Origin: an uncultured Dialister sp.
Lineage (GTDB): Bacteria; Bacillota; Negativicutes; Veillonellales; Dialisteraceae
Reading direction: 5' to 3'
NCBI GenBank assembly: GCA_900541485.1
Contig: UQJW01000010.1
Span: 1-50,601, forward strand
DNA length: 50,601 nucleotides
This document shows positions 31,894 to 41,335 of the stretch, one piece after another. The notes below the pieces were generated by a model. It saw nothing but the letters and a program-made list of their open reading frames with translations, was not told where the DNA came from and made no database searches. Each line of letters begins with the position of its first letter. The first letter of the stretch is position 1. The position numbers were made by a program, and so were the translations under genes.

Positions 31894-33468
31894 ATGAAAT
31901 CTATTTACAAAAAGGGCGCCATTTTGGCTGCCACGGCTCTCATGGCTGTTTCCTTCGCCGGCTGCGGCGGAAGCAGTGCCCCGAAAGGTCCGAAAGACAC
32001 GCTGACTATCGGAATTACCAACTTTGCAGACAGTCTTGAAACGACAGATAACTATTTCGGCTGGCAGGTTATGCGTTACGGCATCGGCGAATGTCTGGTT
32101 CATTTCGATGACAAGATGAATGCCGAACCGTGGCTTGCAGAAAGCTGGAAAGTTTCGGATGACAAGATGTCCTGGACATTCAAAATTAAAAACGTAAAAT
32201 TCTCCAACGGAAATCCTGTTACAGGCGAAGCTGTCAAGCAATCCATCGAGCGTACATTTAAGAAAGCTGTACGTGCATCGGCTATGTTTGAATTGGATCA
32301 CATCACCGCTGACGGACAGAATGTAACAATCTATACAAAGAAACCGGTCGCTACTTTGCCGGGTATTTTAGGAGATCCGCTCTTCATCATCGTCGACGTC
32401 GCATCGGAAGGCAAAGTGGACTTTGCTAAGCAGGGACCGATTGGAACAGGTCCTTATGTCGTCAAGTCTTTCTCCAAGGCAAAATGTGAGCTTGATGCAA
32501 ACCCGAATTATTATGAAAAAGTACCGTTTAAACATCTTGTAGTCAATACAATTGATGACCCGAATACCCGTGCCATGGCACTCCAGAAAGGTGAGATTGA
32601 TATCGCTGTCAATGTCGCTGCCGGTGATCTTGCGCTCTTCCAGGATAAGAAGAAATTTAATATCAGCTCCATTTCCTCTATCCGCGATGTGCTTGCCCGC
32701 ATGAATGTGGCAAACGGACGTCTCCTGCAAGACAAGAAAGTCCGCCAGGCTCTGATCCGTTCTCTTGACCGCGAAACTTATGCGAAGGTTCTTTTGAAGG
32801 ATACCTTCACCGCCGGCGGTCCTATGCTTCCCCCGTCTCTTGATTACGGATTTGATGAATTAATGAAATCTTATCCCGACAAGTATGATGTGGACAGCGC
32901 TAAGAAGCTCTTAGCCGAAGCAGGCTGGGTAGACACAGACGGTGACGGCTTTGTCGATAAAGACGGAAAGAATCTGGAACTTGACTTCATTTTCTATTCC
33001 GGCCGTGCCGAACTTCCGCTCTATGCAGAAGCAACACAGGCAGATGCTAAGAAGGTGGGTATCAAGATTAATCTGAAGAATGTCGATTATAACGTTCTTG
33101 ACCGCATCGGTATCAACGGAGAATACGATCTCCTGATTTCCAATATCCTGACCGAAGCAGCAGGCGATCCGGAAGTATTTATGAACGGATACTGGAAGAC
33201 AAACATCAACGGAAGCAATCCGCAGAACGGCTCGGGCTACAGCAACCCTGCCTACGATGCGCTTTCCGACCAGCTCGCTTCCGAATTTGATCCTGCTAAG
33301 CGCAGAGATATCATCATCAAGATGCAGAAACTGATTCAGGATGATTCTGCCGCTTTGATTTTCGGCTATCCGCAGACAAATATGGTAAGCAACAAGAATG
33401 TGGAAAATGCAAATATTTATCCTTGCGATTACTACTGGGTAACTAAGGATATTACACCTGCTAAATAA
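31894..33468 (+). CDS. Nickel/peptide-type substrate-binding lipoprotein (family 5)
   Basis: The protein has 524 residues. The signal peptide ends VSFAGC, with Cys24 lipidated. The family-5 solute-binding fold shows in AEPWLAESWKVSDDKMSWTFKIKNVKFSNGNPV, in GPIGTGPYVVKSF and in DPNTRAMALQKGEIDIAVN (as separate blocks). It resembles NikA more than OppA by eye. The start at 31894 is chosen over an ATG at 31885: AAGG is adjacent to the latter and nine bases before the former. It captures the ligand in the periplasm. A hairpin of ACAGTCCC/GGGACTGT follows at 33543-33569, before the ATPase genes. Confidence 0.9.
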   Translation: MKSIYKKGAILAATALMAVSFAGCGGSSAPKGPKDTLTIGITNFADSLETTDNYFGWQVMRYGIGECLVHFDDKMNAEPWLAESWKVSDDKMSWTFKIKNVKFSNGNPVTGEAVKQSIERTFKKAVRASAMFELDHITADGQNVTIYTKKPVATLPGILGDPLFIIVDVASEGKVDFAKQGPIGTGPYVVKSFSKAKCELDANPNYYEKVPFKHLVVNTIDDPNTRAMALQKGEIDIAVNVAAGDLALFQDKKKFNISSISSIRDVLARMNVANGRLLQDKKVRQALIRSLDRETYAKVLLKDTFTAGGPMLPPSLDYGFDELMKSYPDKYDVDSAKKLLAEAGWVDTDGDGFVDKDGKNLELDFIFYSGRAELPLYAEATQADAKKVGIKINLKNVDYNVLDRIGINGEYDLLISNILTEAAGDPEVFMNGYWKTNINGSNPQNGSGYSNPAYDALSDQLASEFDPAKRRDIIIKMQKLIQDDSAALIFGYPQTNMVSNKNVENANIYPCDYYWVTKDITPAK

Positions 33469-33542
33469 TGAATCCTGCAGGAGCCGCTTTTCCACGGCGG
33501 CCCCTGCCTTCCTTCCCCTTGAAAGGGGAACGGAAATTTATT

Positions 33543-33569
33543 ACAGTCCCTCTTCTGTCCCGGGACTGT
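33543..33569 (+). terminator. Intercistronic hairpin after the binding protein gene
   Basis: ACAGTCCC (33543-33550) and GGGACTGT (33562-33569), without a good U-run. Such hairpins often protect the 3' end of a binding-protein message. Confidence 0.4.
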
Positions 33570-33612
33570 AGTGAATTTCTGTTTCCGTTTCTGTTTTTTA
33601 AGGAGATATCAT

Positions 33613-34401
33613 ATGCTCTTAGAAGTAAAAGATTTAGGAATTGCCTATGGCAGTCATGAACCGGTCGTCCGTCATGTATCCTTTAATTTGGATGCCGGAC
33701 AGATTCTTGCCATCGTCGGCGAATCAGGCTCGGGAAAAACGACCGTTATCCGTGCTATCCAGCATGTACTGCCCGGTGGCGGACATATTGCAGAGGGACA
33801 AGTCATTTTCAACGGCAGGGATACAGAGGAGCAATCTGAGGAAATGCACAGAAGTCTCTGCGGCAAAGATATATCCATGATTTTCCAGGATAACGGTGCG
33901 ATGATGAACCCTATCCGTAATATCGGTACACAATACCGTGAATTTCTTGCCGTTCACGGCCTGACCGATGAGAAAGAAGCTCACGACCGGATGATTTCCA
34001 TGCTCGAAATGGTACGTCTTCCCGATCCCGAGCAGATTCTGAAAAGCTATACCTACGAATTATCGGGAGGTATGCGCCAGCGTGTAGGGATTGCTATGGC
34101 CATGTCATTTACTCCGAAATTAATTTTGGCGGACGAACCGACCTCGGCACTGGACGTAACCACCCAGGCAACAATTGTAAAAGAAATGATGGAGCTCCGT
34201 AATAAATTCAATACCGCCTTTATTATAGTGACCCATAACATGGGTGTTGCCGCTTATATGGCAGATAATATCCTCGTCATGAAAGACGGGCTCGTTGTAG
34301 AGTACGGAAAAGCGGAAGATGTCATTTACAGGCCGAAGACAGACTATGTAAAAATGCTGCTTTCTGCTGTTCCGAGTCTGAAAAAGGAGGCGACAGCATG
34401 A
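33613..34401 (+). CDS. Nickel/peptide-type ABC importer ATPase 1 (NikD-like)
   Basis: The protein has 262 residues. Walker A GESGSGKTT, signature LSGGMRQRVGIAMA, Walker B LILADEPTSALD and switch VTHNMG. It lacks the C-terminal oligopeptide extension of OppD/DppD, like NikD. ATG at 33613 with AAGGAG eight bases upstream; an upstream in-frame start at 33571 has no SD. The stop overlaps the ATG of ATPase 2 as ATGA. Confidence 0.92.
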   Translation: MLLEVKDLGIAYGSHEPVVRHVSFNLDAGQILAIVGESGSGKTTVIRAIQHVLPGGGHIAEGQVIFNGRDTEEQSEEMHRSLCGKDISMIFQDNGAMMNPIRNIGTQYREFLAVHGLTDEKEAHDRMISMLEMVRLPDPEQILKSYTYELSGGMRQRVGIAMAMSFTPKLILADEPTSALDVTTQATIVKEMMELRNKFNTAFIIVTHNMGVAAYMADNILVMKDGLVVEYGKAEDVIYRPKTDYVKMLLSAVPSLKKEATA

Positions 34402-35207
34402 CCGGCGGAGAAGAAATACTTCATATCGACCACATTACAAAAAAATTTGATTTAGGCGGCGGAAAAATCCTCACTGCCTGTGACGATGTGGAAATCATTG
34501 TCCACAGCGGTGAGACTGTCGGTATCGTCGGTGAGTCCGGTTCCGGAAAATCGACGGTGGCTAAAATGGTCACATTTCTTTACCCTGTTACATCCGGCCG
34601 CATCTTATTCCACGGAAAAGATATTACCGCACTGAAAGGTGAGGAACTGCGCCGGCATCGTAAACATATCCAGATGGTTTTTCAGGACCCTTCCACAGCT
34701 TTCAATCCGAAAATGCGTGTCCGCGATATTATTTGCGAACCGCTGAAAAATTTCGGACTCATTAAGTCCGGTGAAGTGGATGCCAAAGCTAAGGAAATGC
34801 TTCGTCAGGTCGAACTCCCCGAAGAGTTTTCAGGCCGCTATGCCAATAACATGTCCGGCGGGCAGCGCCAGAGAATCGCTATTGCCCGTGCTCTTGTACT
34901 CGAGCCGGAAATCATCATTTGCGACGAAGCCACGTCGGCACTCGATATGTCCGTACAAAAAACAATCATCGAGTTACTGGACCGTCTTCAGAAAAAAACA
35001 AATGTAGCTTATCTTTTTATCTGCCATGATTTGGCTCTGGCTAATTTATTCTGCAATAAAATTATTGTCATGCAAAAAGGAAAGGTCGTAGAAACAATCC
35101 GCGATATGACTAAAACAAAAGAACCCTATTCCAAGAAATTACTGGCTTCTGTCTTTACGATAGAGGAAGGCAAAAATAAAGTTCTGCCTGATGAATTATT
35201 TTCATAA
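34398..35207 (+). CDS. Nickel/peptide-type ABC importer ATPase 2 (NikE-like)
   Basis: The protein has 269 residues. Walker A GESGSGKST, signature MSGGQRQRIAIARA and Walker B IIICDEATSALD (DEAT in place of the common DEPT), with switch HDLALAN. The size and the lack of a C-terminal oligopeptide domain again agree with NikE. It is coupled to ATPase 1 (ATGA) and is the last gene of the operon. Both ATPases are expected to form a heterodimer beneath the two permeases. Confidence 0.92.
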   Translation: MTGGEEILHIDHITKKFDLGGGKILTACDDVEIIVHSGETVGIVGESGSGKSTVAKMVTFLYPVTSGRILFHGKDITALKGEELRRHRKHIQMVFQDPSTAFNPKMRVRDIICEPLKNFGLIKSGEVDAKAKEMLRQVELPEEFSGRYANNMSGGQRQRIAIARALVLEPEIIICDEATSALDMSVQKTIIELLDRLQKKTNVAYLFICHDLALANLFCNKIIVMQKGKVVETIRDMTKTKEPYSKKLLASVFTIEEGKNKVLPDELFS

Positions 35208-35225
35208 CAAATGATTTTACAATTT

Positions 35226-35255
35226 TAAACAGCTCCGAAAGGAGTTGTTTTTATT
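35226..35255 (+). terminator. Terminator of the Nik/Opp-type operon
   Basis: AACAGCTCC, loop GAAA, GGAGTTGTT, then TTTATTT. Confidence 0.8.
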
Positions 35256-35261
35256 TATACA

Positions 35262-35306
35262 CAAAAAAGCCGTTTGCTTATCTTTTTGCAAAACGGCTTT
35301 TTCTTT
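35262..35306. terminator. Second terminator-like hairpin between the convergent operons
   Basis: AAAAAGCCGTTT-GC pairs with GCAAAACGGCTTTTT (one unpaired base). It is symmetrical with A/T tracts, so it can act from either side. Confidence 0.7.
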
Positions 35307-35310
35307 CATA

Positions 35311-35340
35311 AAAAAAACGCCCCATTCAGGAGCGTTTTTT
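35311..35340 (-). terminator. Terminator of the S10-spc-alpha cluster
   Basis: Minus strand: AAAAAACGCTCC, loop, GGGGCGTTTTTT with one mismatch. It lies directly after the rplQ stop codon. Confidence 0.8.
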
Positions 35341-35345
35341 ATTTC

Positions 35346-35687
35346 TTAGTCAACAAGCTCAATAATTGCTTCCGGTGCATTATCACCGAGACGGGAGCCG
35401 AGCTTGAGAACGCGGGTGTATCCACCGTTACGTTCTGTATATTTCGGAGCAATTTCATCAAACAGCTTTTTGGTTACTGCTTTGTCCATGATGAATGCTT
35501 CTGCCTGGCGGCGGGCATGAAGATCTCCTCTTTTTGCAAGAGAAATCATCTTGTCTGCTACGTGGCGGAGTTCTTTTGCTTTGCTTTCAGTAGTGGTAAT
35601 ACGCCCATACTGGAAAAGAGATGTAACGAGGCTGCGGAGCAATGCTTTACGTGCACCGCTGACTCTTCTCAATCTACTACGTGCCAT
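35346..35687 (-). CDS. rplQ: 50S ribosomal protein L17
   Basis: The protein has 113 residues, short as in other Firmicutes. [29 protein letters not shown] and the end [12 protein letters not shown] are diagnostic. It binds 23S rRNA near the exit side of the large subunit. It is the last gene of the cluster, 29 bp after rpoA, as in most bacteria, and is followed immediately by the terminator. Confidence 0.97.
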   Translation of the reverse strand: MARSRLRRVSGARKALLRSLVTSLFQYGRITTTESKAKELRHVADKMISLAKRGDLHARRQAEAFIMDKAVTKKLFDEIAPKYTERNGGYTRVLKLGSRLGDNAPEAIIELVD

Positions 35688-35716
35688 GTGTTTCCTCCTA
35701 AATCACCTGTATAAGG

Positions 35717-36697
35717 TTAATCTTTCATATGAATGCCGAGACCTTTGTATGCGGCCAGTTTTTCGATAATTTCATCAATCGATTTTTTACCGAGATTCCG
35801 TACGCGTCCAAGTTCGTCTACCGATTTTTCCACCAGTTGGTCGAGCGTATTAATATCTGCTCTCTTCAAGCAGTTAAACGCCCGGACGGAAAGTTCCAAT
35901 TCTTCAATTGGAATAATTGAAAGATCGATGTCTTTCTTTTCGTCATTCGGATCTTGTTCACTATCTGCCATACCTTCCATGCTTTTGGTATCCGGAATGG
36001 GGCCTGTCGCCAGCGGACGGAACAGTTCAAAGCAGTTGATAAGAATCGTTGCTGCTGTGGCAACCGCATCATTCGCTTTGATAGAACCGTCTGTTTCCAA
36101 CTCCAAGGTCAGCTTGTCGTAGTCCATTTCATTTCCTACGCGGGTATCGCTGACTTCATAGTTGCATTTCACAACAGGGGAATAAATGGAATCTATCGGA
36201 ATCACTCCAATCGGATCATCTTCCCGTTTGTTTTTGGTGAACGGTACATATCCGTGACCTTTGTCTATGGTCAATTCCATTCCGAGATGGGCATTTGCAT
36301 CCAGTGTACAAAGTTCCAAATCGCCATTAAGTATGTCGATCTCCGGCGGGACTTGAATGTCTCCTGCACGGAGAATACCTTCTTTAGTAATGTCGACACG
36401 GACAGTCAGTGGAAATTCTGCTTCTTCATAAGAAATAAAGCGGATTTTCTTTAAATTGAGAATCATGTCCGTTACATCTTCTCTGACGCCGTCAATCGTA
36501 GAAAATTCATGAAGCACGCCATCAATTTTTATAGATGTAATTGCTACACCATCTAAAGATGAAAGCAACACGCGTCTTAAACTGTTTCCCAAGGTGATCC
36601 CGTATCCGCGTTCGAGCGGGCTGCATTCGAATACGCCGGTACGTCCGTCTTCACTCATTTTCACAGTTTTTATTGTGAAGCTTATATTTTCGTTCAT
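35717..36697 (-). CDS. rpoA: RNA polymerase alpha subunit
   Basis: The protein has 326 residues. The N-terminal domain with ERGYGITLGNSLRRVLLSSL dimerises and binds beta/beta'. A linker rich in Asp/Glu leads to the C-terminal domain (LELSVRAFNCLKRADINTLDQL, VRNLGKKSIDEIIEKL), which binds UP elements and activators. The start MNENISF is chosen since GAAGGAGG is six bases upstream; the longer reading to 36739 covers the SD. rpsD, expected between rpsK and rpoA in many Firmicutes, is absent (only 97 bases). Confidence 0.97.
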   Translation of the reverse strand: MNENISFTIKTVKMSEDGRTGVFECSPLERGYGITLGNSLRRVLLSSLDGVAITSIKIDGVLHEFSTIDGVREDVTDMILNLKKIRFISYEEAEFPLTVRVDITKEGILRAGDIQVPPEIDILNGDLELCTLDANAHLGMELTIDKGHGYVPFTKNKREDDPIGVIPIDSIYSPVVKCNYEVSDTRVGNEMDYDKLTLELETDGSIKANDAVATAATILINCFELFRPLATGPIPDTKSMEGMADSEQDPNDEKKDIDLSIIPIEELELSVRAFNCLKRADINTLDQLVEKSVDELGRVRNLGKKSIDEIIEKLAAYKGLGIHMKD

Positions 36698-36794
36698 CCA
36701 ATCCTCCTTCTGCGCCATCGGCGCTAATATATTACGCAAGGGAAAAAGGAGTATTGACTCACTTTTTATGAAAAGTTCGTCTATATTTCCTTAA

Positions 36795-37184
36795 TTATAC
36801 TCTTCTGCGTTTCGGAGGACGGCAGCCGTTATGAGGAATCGGGGTTACGTCCTTAATGCTGCTGACTTCAATGCCTGCTGCCTGTAAAGCACGGATAGCA
36901 GCTTCACGACCTGCTCCCGGTCCTTTTACAAATACATCGGCAGAACGCATGCCCTGGTCTATAGCTGCTTTAGCAGCCTGTTCTGCTGCCATCTGTGCAG
37001 CAAAGGGGGTACTCTTACGAGAGCCTTTAAATCCGAGTCCGCCGGCAGATGCCCAAGCGATTGTATTTCCGTTAGAGTCAGTAATCGTTACGATCGTGTT
37101 GTTGAACGTGGAACGAATATGAGCTGCACCGGATTCTACATGTTTCTTTTCTTTTCTTTTTGATTTACTGTTTACCGTAGCCAT
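36795..37184 (-). CDS. rpsK: 30S ribosomal protein S11
   Basis: The protein has 129 residues: [40 protein letters not shown] and the end [15 protein letters not shown]. It lies on the platform, contacts 16S rRNA helices and S18, and helps form the mRNA exit channel. SD GGAGGG. It is the last ribosomal-protein gene before rpoA, where S4 would normally follow. Confidence 0.97.
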   Translation of the reverse strand: MATVNSKSKRKEKKHVESGAAHIRSTFNNTIVTITDSNGNTIAWASAGGLGFKGSRKSTPFAAQMAAEQAAKAAIDQGMRSADVFVKGPGAGREAAIRALQAAGIEVSSIKDVTPIPHNGCRPPKRRRV

Positions 37185-37202
37185 TTTATCCCTCCTTCAA
37201 CC

Positions 37203-37580
37203 TTATTTCTTTGTCGCAGTCTTCTTGCCTGCGATCGTTTTCTTCGGTCCTTTACGGGTACGTGCATTTGTCTTTGTACGTTGTCCGCGTGTCGGAAGTC
37301 CGTCTCTATGACGACGGCCTCTGTAAGAACCGATTTCCACTAAACGTTTAATGTTGAGGGATTCTTCTCTGCGCAGGTCACCTTCTACTTTGTAATCTGC
37401 CAGAGCATTACGGATTTTAGCAACATCGTCTTCCGTCAAATCTCTAACGCGAACATCCGGATTCACTCCGGTCTTGTTCAAAATTTCTTTGGAAAGAGTA
37501 AGGCCTATTCCAAAAATGTAAGTTAAGCCGATCTCAACGCGCTTATCTCTTGGTAAGTCTACACCAGCTATACGTGCCAT
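37203..37580 (-). CDS. rpsM: 30S ribosomal protein S13
   Basis: The protein has 125 residues: [48 protein letters not shown] and a Lys-rich tail. It sits on the head of the small subunit, touching the P-site tRNA and the L5 bridge. It starts 23 bases after rpmJ, in the standard order infA-rpmJ-rpsM-rpsK. Confidence 0.97.
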   Translation of the reverse strand: MARIAGVDLPRDKRVEIGLTYIFGIGLTLSKEILNKTGVNPDVRVRDLTEDDVAKIRNALADYKVEGDLRREESLNIKRLVEIGSYRGRRHRDGLPTRGQRTKTNARTRKGPKKTIAGKKTATKK

Positions 37581-37603
37581 CTACTCTTATACCTCCTTTT
37601 TAA

Positions 37604-37717
37604 TTAACCTTGTCTCTGCTTATGTTTTGGATTTTCACAAATAACCATTACACGGCCTTTGCGTTTGATAACTTTGCATTTGTCACACATCTTTTTGACG
37701 GACGGTCTGACTTTCAT
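37604..37717 (-). CDS. rpmJ: 50S ribosomal protein L36 (zinc-binding form)
   Basis: This 37-residue protein is easily missed because of its size: [20 protein letters not shown], followed by a Cys and His near the end. Cys11, Cys14, Cys27 and His32 form the zinc site, so this is the zinc-dependent L36. SD AAGGAGGA lies before the ATG at 37715-37717. It is encoded between infA and rpsM as usual. In contrast S14 of this cluster has no cysteines. Confidence 0.95.
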   Translation of the reverse strand: MKVRPSVKKMCDKCKVIKRKGRVMVICENPKHKQRQG

Positions 37718-37733
37718 CTAGATTCCTCCTTGC

Positions 37734-37955
37734 TTATTTGTAACGATAGGTAATTCTGCCATGCTCCAGATCGTAAGGCGTAAGCTCAACGGTTACTTTA
37801 TCCCCGGGCAGGATACGGATGAAATTCATACGCATTTTGCCGGAAATTGTCGCCAATACGATATGGCCTCCATTTTCCAGTTTTACACGAAACATGGCAT
37901 TGGGAAGTTTTTCTACAACCTTGCCTTCCACTTCGATAACATCTGCCTTGCTCAT
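37734..37955 (-). CDS. infA: Translation initiation factor IF-1
   Basis: The protein has 73 residues and is a single OB fold: [40 protein letters not shown] (as in every IF-1), then [26 protein letters not shown]. It occupies the A site of the small subunit at initiation. It lies between map and rpmJ. Confidence 0.97.
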   Translation of the reverse strand: MSKADVIEVEGKVVEKLPNAMFRVKLENGGHIVLATISGKMRMNFIRILPGDKVTVELTPYDLEHGRITYRYK

Positions 37956-38006
37956 TCGAGCCTCCTTTGGCTTTTGATAAACTGCCCGTGGTAGCAGTAA
38001 TGCGTC

Positions 38007-38759
38007 TTAATCACGCAATGTCAGAATTTTCGGACCGGTTTTGGTAATGACCAGTGTATGTTCAAAGTGGCAGGCAGGAAGCCCGTCAGCCGTCAATACG
38101 CTCCAGCCATCCCGAAGGGTAATCGTATTTGCTTTACCCATAGTGACCATAGGCTCAATGCAAATAACCATACCTTCTTCCAGTCGGGGTCCGTGCCCTG
38201 GCGTTCCATAATTAGGAATTTCCGGATCTTCATGCATATCAGTGCCAATGCCGTGACCTACATAATCCCGGAGTACGTCATAGCCGTAAGGTTTTACATA
38301 GGATTCTACGGCGTGGCCGATATCTCCTACCGTATTTCCCGGTACCGCCTGACTGATTCCGGCAAAAAGCGCCTCTTCTGTCACTTTAAGAAGCTGCGCA
38401 TTTTTTTTATTAATATGTCCGACGGGAACCGTAATACAGGAATCACCCATATAACCATTTAATTCTACCACAAGATCGAGAGAAATAATATCCCCTTTTT
38501 TCAAAATCTTCCGTGGTGAAGGAATCCCGTGGACTACCACATCGTTTACAGAGGCACAAATCGTTGCGGGAAATCCCTCATAGCCTTTGCAGCTTGGAAT
38601 TCCTCCTCTGTCACGAATGAATTTTTCTGCCATTTCATCCAGTTCTCCGGTGCTGATTCCCGGTACAACTGCTTTTTGAAGCATAGAAAGTGTGTCTGCC
38701 GTCAATTTGCCGGCTGCCGCAATCTTCTCTATTTCTCCGGATGTATAAATGGTAATCAT
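38007..38759 (-). CDS. map: Type I methionine aminopeptidase
   Basis: The protein has 250 residues and removes the initiator Met from nascent proteins. Metal ligands appear in ISLDLVVELNGYMGDSCITV (two Asp), in DYVGHGIGTDMHEDPEI (His), in EEGMVICIEPMV (Glu) and near the C-terminus (Glu in FEHTLVIT). It starts with an ATG that overlaps the adk stop as ATGA. No KOW-domain gene lies between map and infA here. Confidence 0.96.
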   Translation of the reverse strand: MITIYTSGEIEKIAAAGKLTADTLSMLQKAVVPGISTGELDEMAEKFIRDRGGIPSCKGYEGFPATICASVNDVVVHGIPSPRKILKKGDIISLDLVVELNGYMGDSCITVPVGHINKKNAQLLKVTEEALFAGISQAVPGNTVGDIGHAVESYVKPYGYDVLRDYVGHGIGTDMHEDPEIPNYGTPGHGPRLEEGMVICIEPMVTMGKANTITLRDGWSVLTADGLPACHFEHTLVITKTGPKILTLRD

Positions 38760-39409
38760 TTAGAAACCTTTTTCAGGACAGCCTGTATGTCTTCATAAAC
38801 TTTTTCCATAGGCTGGTCGCCATTGATTTCATGAAAATGGCCGCTTGCTTTATAGTAATCAATCAACGGTTTTGTGGATTTTTCGTAAACGGCAAGTCTT
38901 TCGCTTACGGTGTTTTCATTATCGTCCGCACGTTGATACAATTCACCGCCGCAGTTATCACATACATCTGCCTGTTTAGGCGGGCGGAAATCTCTATGGA
39001 AAGAGGCCCCGCAGGATTTGCAGACGATTCGGCCGCTGATTCTCTTAACCAGGTCCTTCTGATCAGCTTTTATTCCAAGTACCGCAGTCAGAGTAATTCC
39101 AAGTTCATGAAGAATGGCATCAAGAGCTGCCGCCTGTGCAGTCGTTCTGGGGAATCCATCAAGAATCCAGCCTTTCCGGCAATCATCCTGAGCGAGTCTT
39201 TCTTTGACAATTCCTACAGTAACGCTGTCAGGTACGAGCGCTCCTTTATCCATATAGCTTTTGGCTTCTTTTCCGAGAGCGGTTCCGGATTTGATAGCGG
39301 CACGAAACATGTCGCCTGTCGAAATCTGGGGGATGCCATACTCACGAATGAGCTTTTCTGCCTGTGTGCCTTTTCCGGCTCCAGGAGGTCCCATTAATAA
39401 AATATACAT
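38756..39409 (-). CDS. adk: Adenylate kinase (zinc-lid type)
   Basis: The protein has 217 residues. P-loop GPPGAGKGTQ (7-16), AMP-binding TGDMFRAAI and DGFPRTTAQA. The LID carries Cys130, Cys133, Cys150 and Cys153, the four-cysteine zinc site of Gram-positive enzymes. It makes 2 ADP from ATP and AMP. It lies between secY and map with small gaps, in the order typical of Firmicutes. Confidence 0.97.
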   Translation of the reverse strand: MYILLMGPPGAGKGTQAEKLIREYGIPQISTGDMFRAAIKSGTALGKEAKSYMDKGALVPDSVTVGIVKERLAQDDCRKGWILDGFPRTTAQAAALDAILHELGITLTAVLGIKADQKDLVKRISGRIVCKSCGASFHRDFRPPKQADVCDNCGGELYQRADDNENTVSERLAVYEKSTKPLIDYYKASGHFHEINGDQPMEKVYEDIQAVLKKVSK

Positions 39410-39420
39410 AACCCTGCTCC

Positions 39421-40683
39421 TTATTTAATGAAGCCCTGATAGTTTCTTGTAACCATCAGAGATTGTGCTTGTCTCATCGTATCCAGTGCTACACCGACAA
39501 CAATCAGTAATGATGTACCGCCGAAATAAACACCTTGGATACCGGTAATATTTCCAATAAAATTCGGAAGAATTGCAATGAATGCCAGGAAGATAGCACC
39601 TGCCAGGGTAATGCGACTCATTACCTTGTCAATATAAATCATTGTCGGTTCCCCCGGACGAATACCGGGAATAAAACCGCCGTATTTCTTCATATTTTCT
39701 GCTAATTCTTTGATATTTAATGAAATTGCCGTATAAAAATAAGTAAAGATAAAAATCAGAATTCCGTAGCAGATGGTATTCGGCCATGAGCCCCAGGCAA
39801 AGAAATTGCCGACCGCCTGCACCCAGCTTATATGTACAAACTGTGCTAAAGTGACAGGCAGCATAAGAATTGACGATGCAAAGATGATCGGAATTACGCC
39901 TGCCTGATTGACTTTAAGGGGTAAAAATGTGGAGTGACCTCCATACATTTTCCGTCCGATGACACGTTTTGCGTATTGGATGGAAACCCTGCGCTGTCCT
40001 TCATTGACTTCAATGACCATAACAATCATCGCAAGAGCAATGATGATAAATAATATGAGCTGGAACGGACTGATTGTGCCTACTTTCAGATAATCAATCA
40101 CTGTGGAAATCGCTTCCGGAAAACGGGCTACGATACCACAGAAAATGATTAAGGAAATCCCGTTTCCGATACCATGTTCTGTAATCTGTTCACCGATCCA
40201 CATCAAAAGGCATGTGCCTGCGGTGAGAACGGTAATAACAAATATGAAATACATCCAACTGTTATCCACCAGTGCATGATTGATACGGAGAGCATAGGTC
40301 ATACCGAAAGCTTGTACAAGAGCCAAGAAAATCGTAAAGTATCTTGTTACCTTCTGTATTTTCTTATACCCTTCCTGCCCGTCTTTCCGCCATTCTTCCA
40401 GTGTCGGAACGACAGCGGTCAGGAGCTGCATGATAATGGATGAGTTGATGTATGGCGTAATACTCATAGCAAATAATGAGAATTTACTCAAAGCACCGCC
40501 GGAAAACAAATCAAGGAATCCGAAAAGATTTCCTGAGGAGAACAGGCTCTCCAGAATGGACGTATCCACCCCGGGAACCGGAATATGTACTCCCAAGCGG
40601 AATATAAAGAACATCATCAGTGTAAATATGATACGGTCTTTTAATTCCTTATTTGCAGCAAAGTTGGCAAGAGCTGACCCCAT
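39421..40683 (-). CDS. secY: Preprotein translocase subunit SecY
   Basis: The protein has 420 residues and ten membrane segments. VPGVDTSILESLFSSGNLFGFLDLFSGGALS (as blocks) is the plug region, with FALGI-type segment FAMSITPYINSSIIMQLL and the C-terminal RGTSLL-like TSLLIVVGVALDTMRQ. It forms the Sec channel with SecE and SecG. The gene follows rplO with a one-base gap, preceded by GAGGTGA, whose last part overlaps the rplO stop. Confidence 0.97.
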   Translation of the reverse strand: MGSALANFAANKELKDRIIFTLMMFFIFRLGVHIPVPGVDTSILESLFSSGNLFGFLDLFSGGALSKFSLFAMSITPYINSSIIMQLLTAVVPTLEEWRKDGQEGYKKIQKVTRYFTIFLALVQAFGMTYALRINHALVDNSWMYFIFVITVLTAGTCLLMWIGEQITEHGIGNGISLIIFCGIVARFPEAISTVIDYLKVGTISPFQLILFIIIALAMIVMVIEVNEGQRRVSIQYAKRVIGRKMYGGHSTFLPLKVNQAGVIPIIFASSILMLPVTLAQFVHISWVQAVGNFFAWGSWPNTICYGILIFIFTYFYTAISLNIKELAENMKKYGGFIPGIRPGEPTMIYIDKVMSRITLAGAIFLAFIAILPNFIGNITGIQGVYFGGTSLLIVVGVALDTMRQAQSLMVTRNYQGFIK

Positions 40684-40684
40684 C

Positions 40685-41125
40685 TCAGATCACCTCTACT
40701 TTTCCACCTGCTGCTTCGATTTTCTGCTGTGCAGATTTTGTGAATCCCTGTGCTCTTACTTCCAGAGCTTTGGTCAGTTCACCGTTTCCGAGAATACGTA
40801 CGCCGTCAAGAACGTTTTTAAGAATACCGGCTTCAACAAGCGCTACCGGATCAACAACAGCTTTATCATCGAAGCGGTTCAGCTGTTCTACATTCACCTC
40901 AGCATACTGCTTGGCAAGAACATTTTTGAAACCACGTTTAGGAAGACGACGATAAAGAGGCATCTGACCGCCTTCAAATCCCGGACGTACTCCGCCGCCG
41001 GTTCTTGCATTCTGCCCTTTAGCACCGCGGGTGGACTGTTTGCCCATTCCGGAGCCGATGCCACGGCCTACACGGCGACGAGCTCTTGTGGAGCCTTCTG
41101 CCGGTTTCAGTTCATGCAGTTTCAT
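40685..41125 (-). CDS. rplO: 50S ribosomal protein L15
   Basis: The protein has 146 residues: [55 protein letters not shown] and the end GGKVEVI. It has the usual long Gly/Arg-rich extension that reaches into the 23S rRNA. SecY follows with a one-base gap, giving tight translational coupling. Confidence 0.97.
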   Translation of the reverse strand: MKLHELKPAEGSTRARRRVGRGIGSGMGKQSTRGAKGQNARTGGGVRPGFEGGQMPLYRRLPKRGFKNVLAKQYAEVNVEQLNRFDDKAVVDPVALVEAGILKNVLDGVRILGNGELTKALEVRAQGFTKSAQQKIEAAGGKVEVI

Positions 41126-41142
41126 TCGTACACCTCCTTATA

Positions 41143-41322
41143 TTATTTTGCTTCTTTGCATTCAACCAGATGACGAACAGCATGAACCATTCCTTGAATC
41201 TGGGGTGTGAGTTCTTTAACTACAGAGGAATTGGTTTTTTTCAAACCAAGAGCTTTAACTGTAGCAATGTGAGCGGGTTTTGATCCGATCACACTCTTTT
41301 TCAGTGTAATAATAACTTTCAT
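41143..41322 (-). CDS. rpmD: 50S ribosomal protein L30
   Basis: This 59-residue protein, normal for L30, starts [20 protein letters not shown] and then [15 protein letters not shown]. The ATG at 41322 follows an SD, GAGAGGG. An ATG further up (41355) would read into the end of rpsE and is not required. It lies between rpsE and rplO, as in E. coli and Bacillus. Confidence 0.96.
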   Translation of the reverse strand: MKVIITLKKSVIGSKPAHIATVKALGLKKTNSSVVKELTPQIQGMVHAVRHLVECKEAK

Positions 41323-41335
41323 AATCCCTCTCCTC

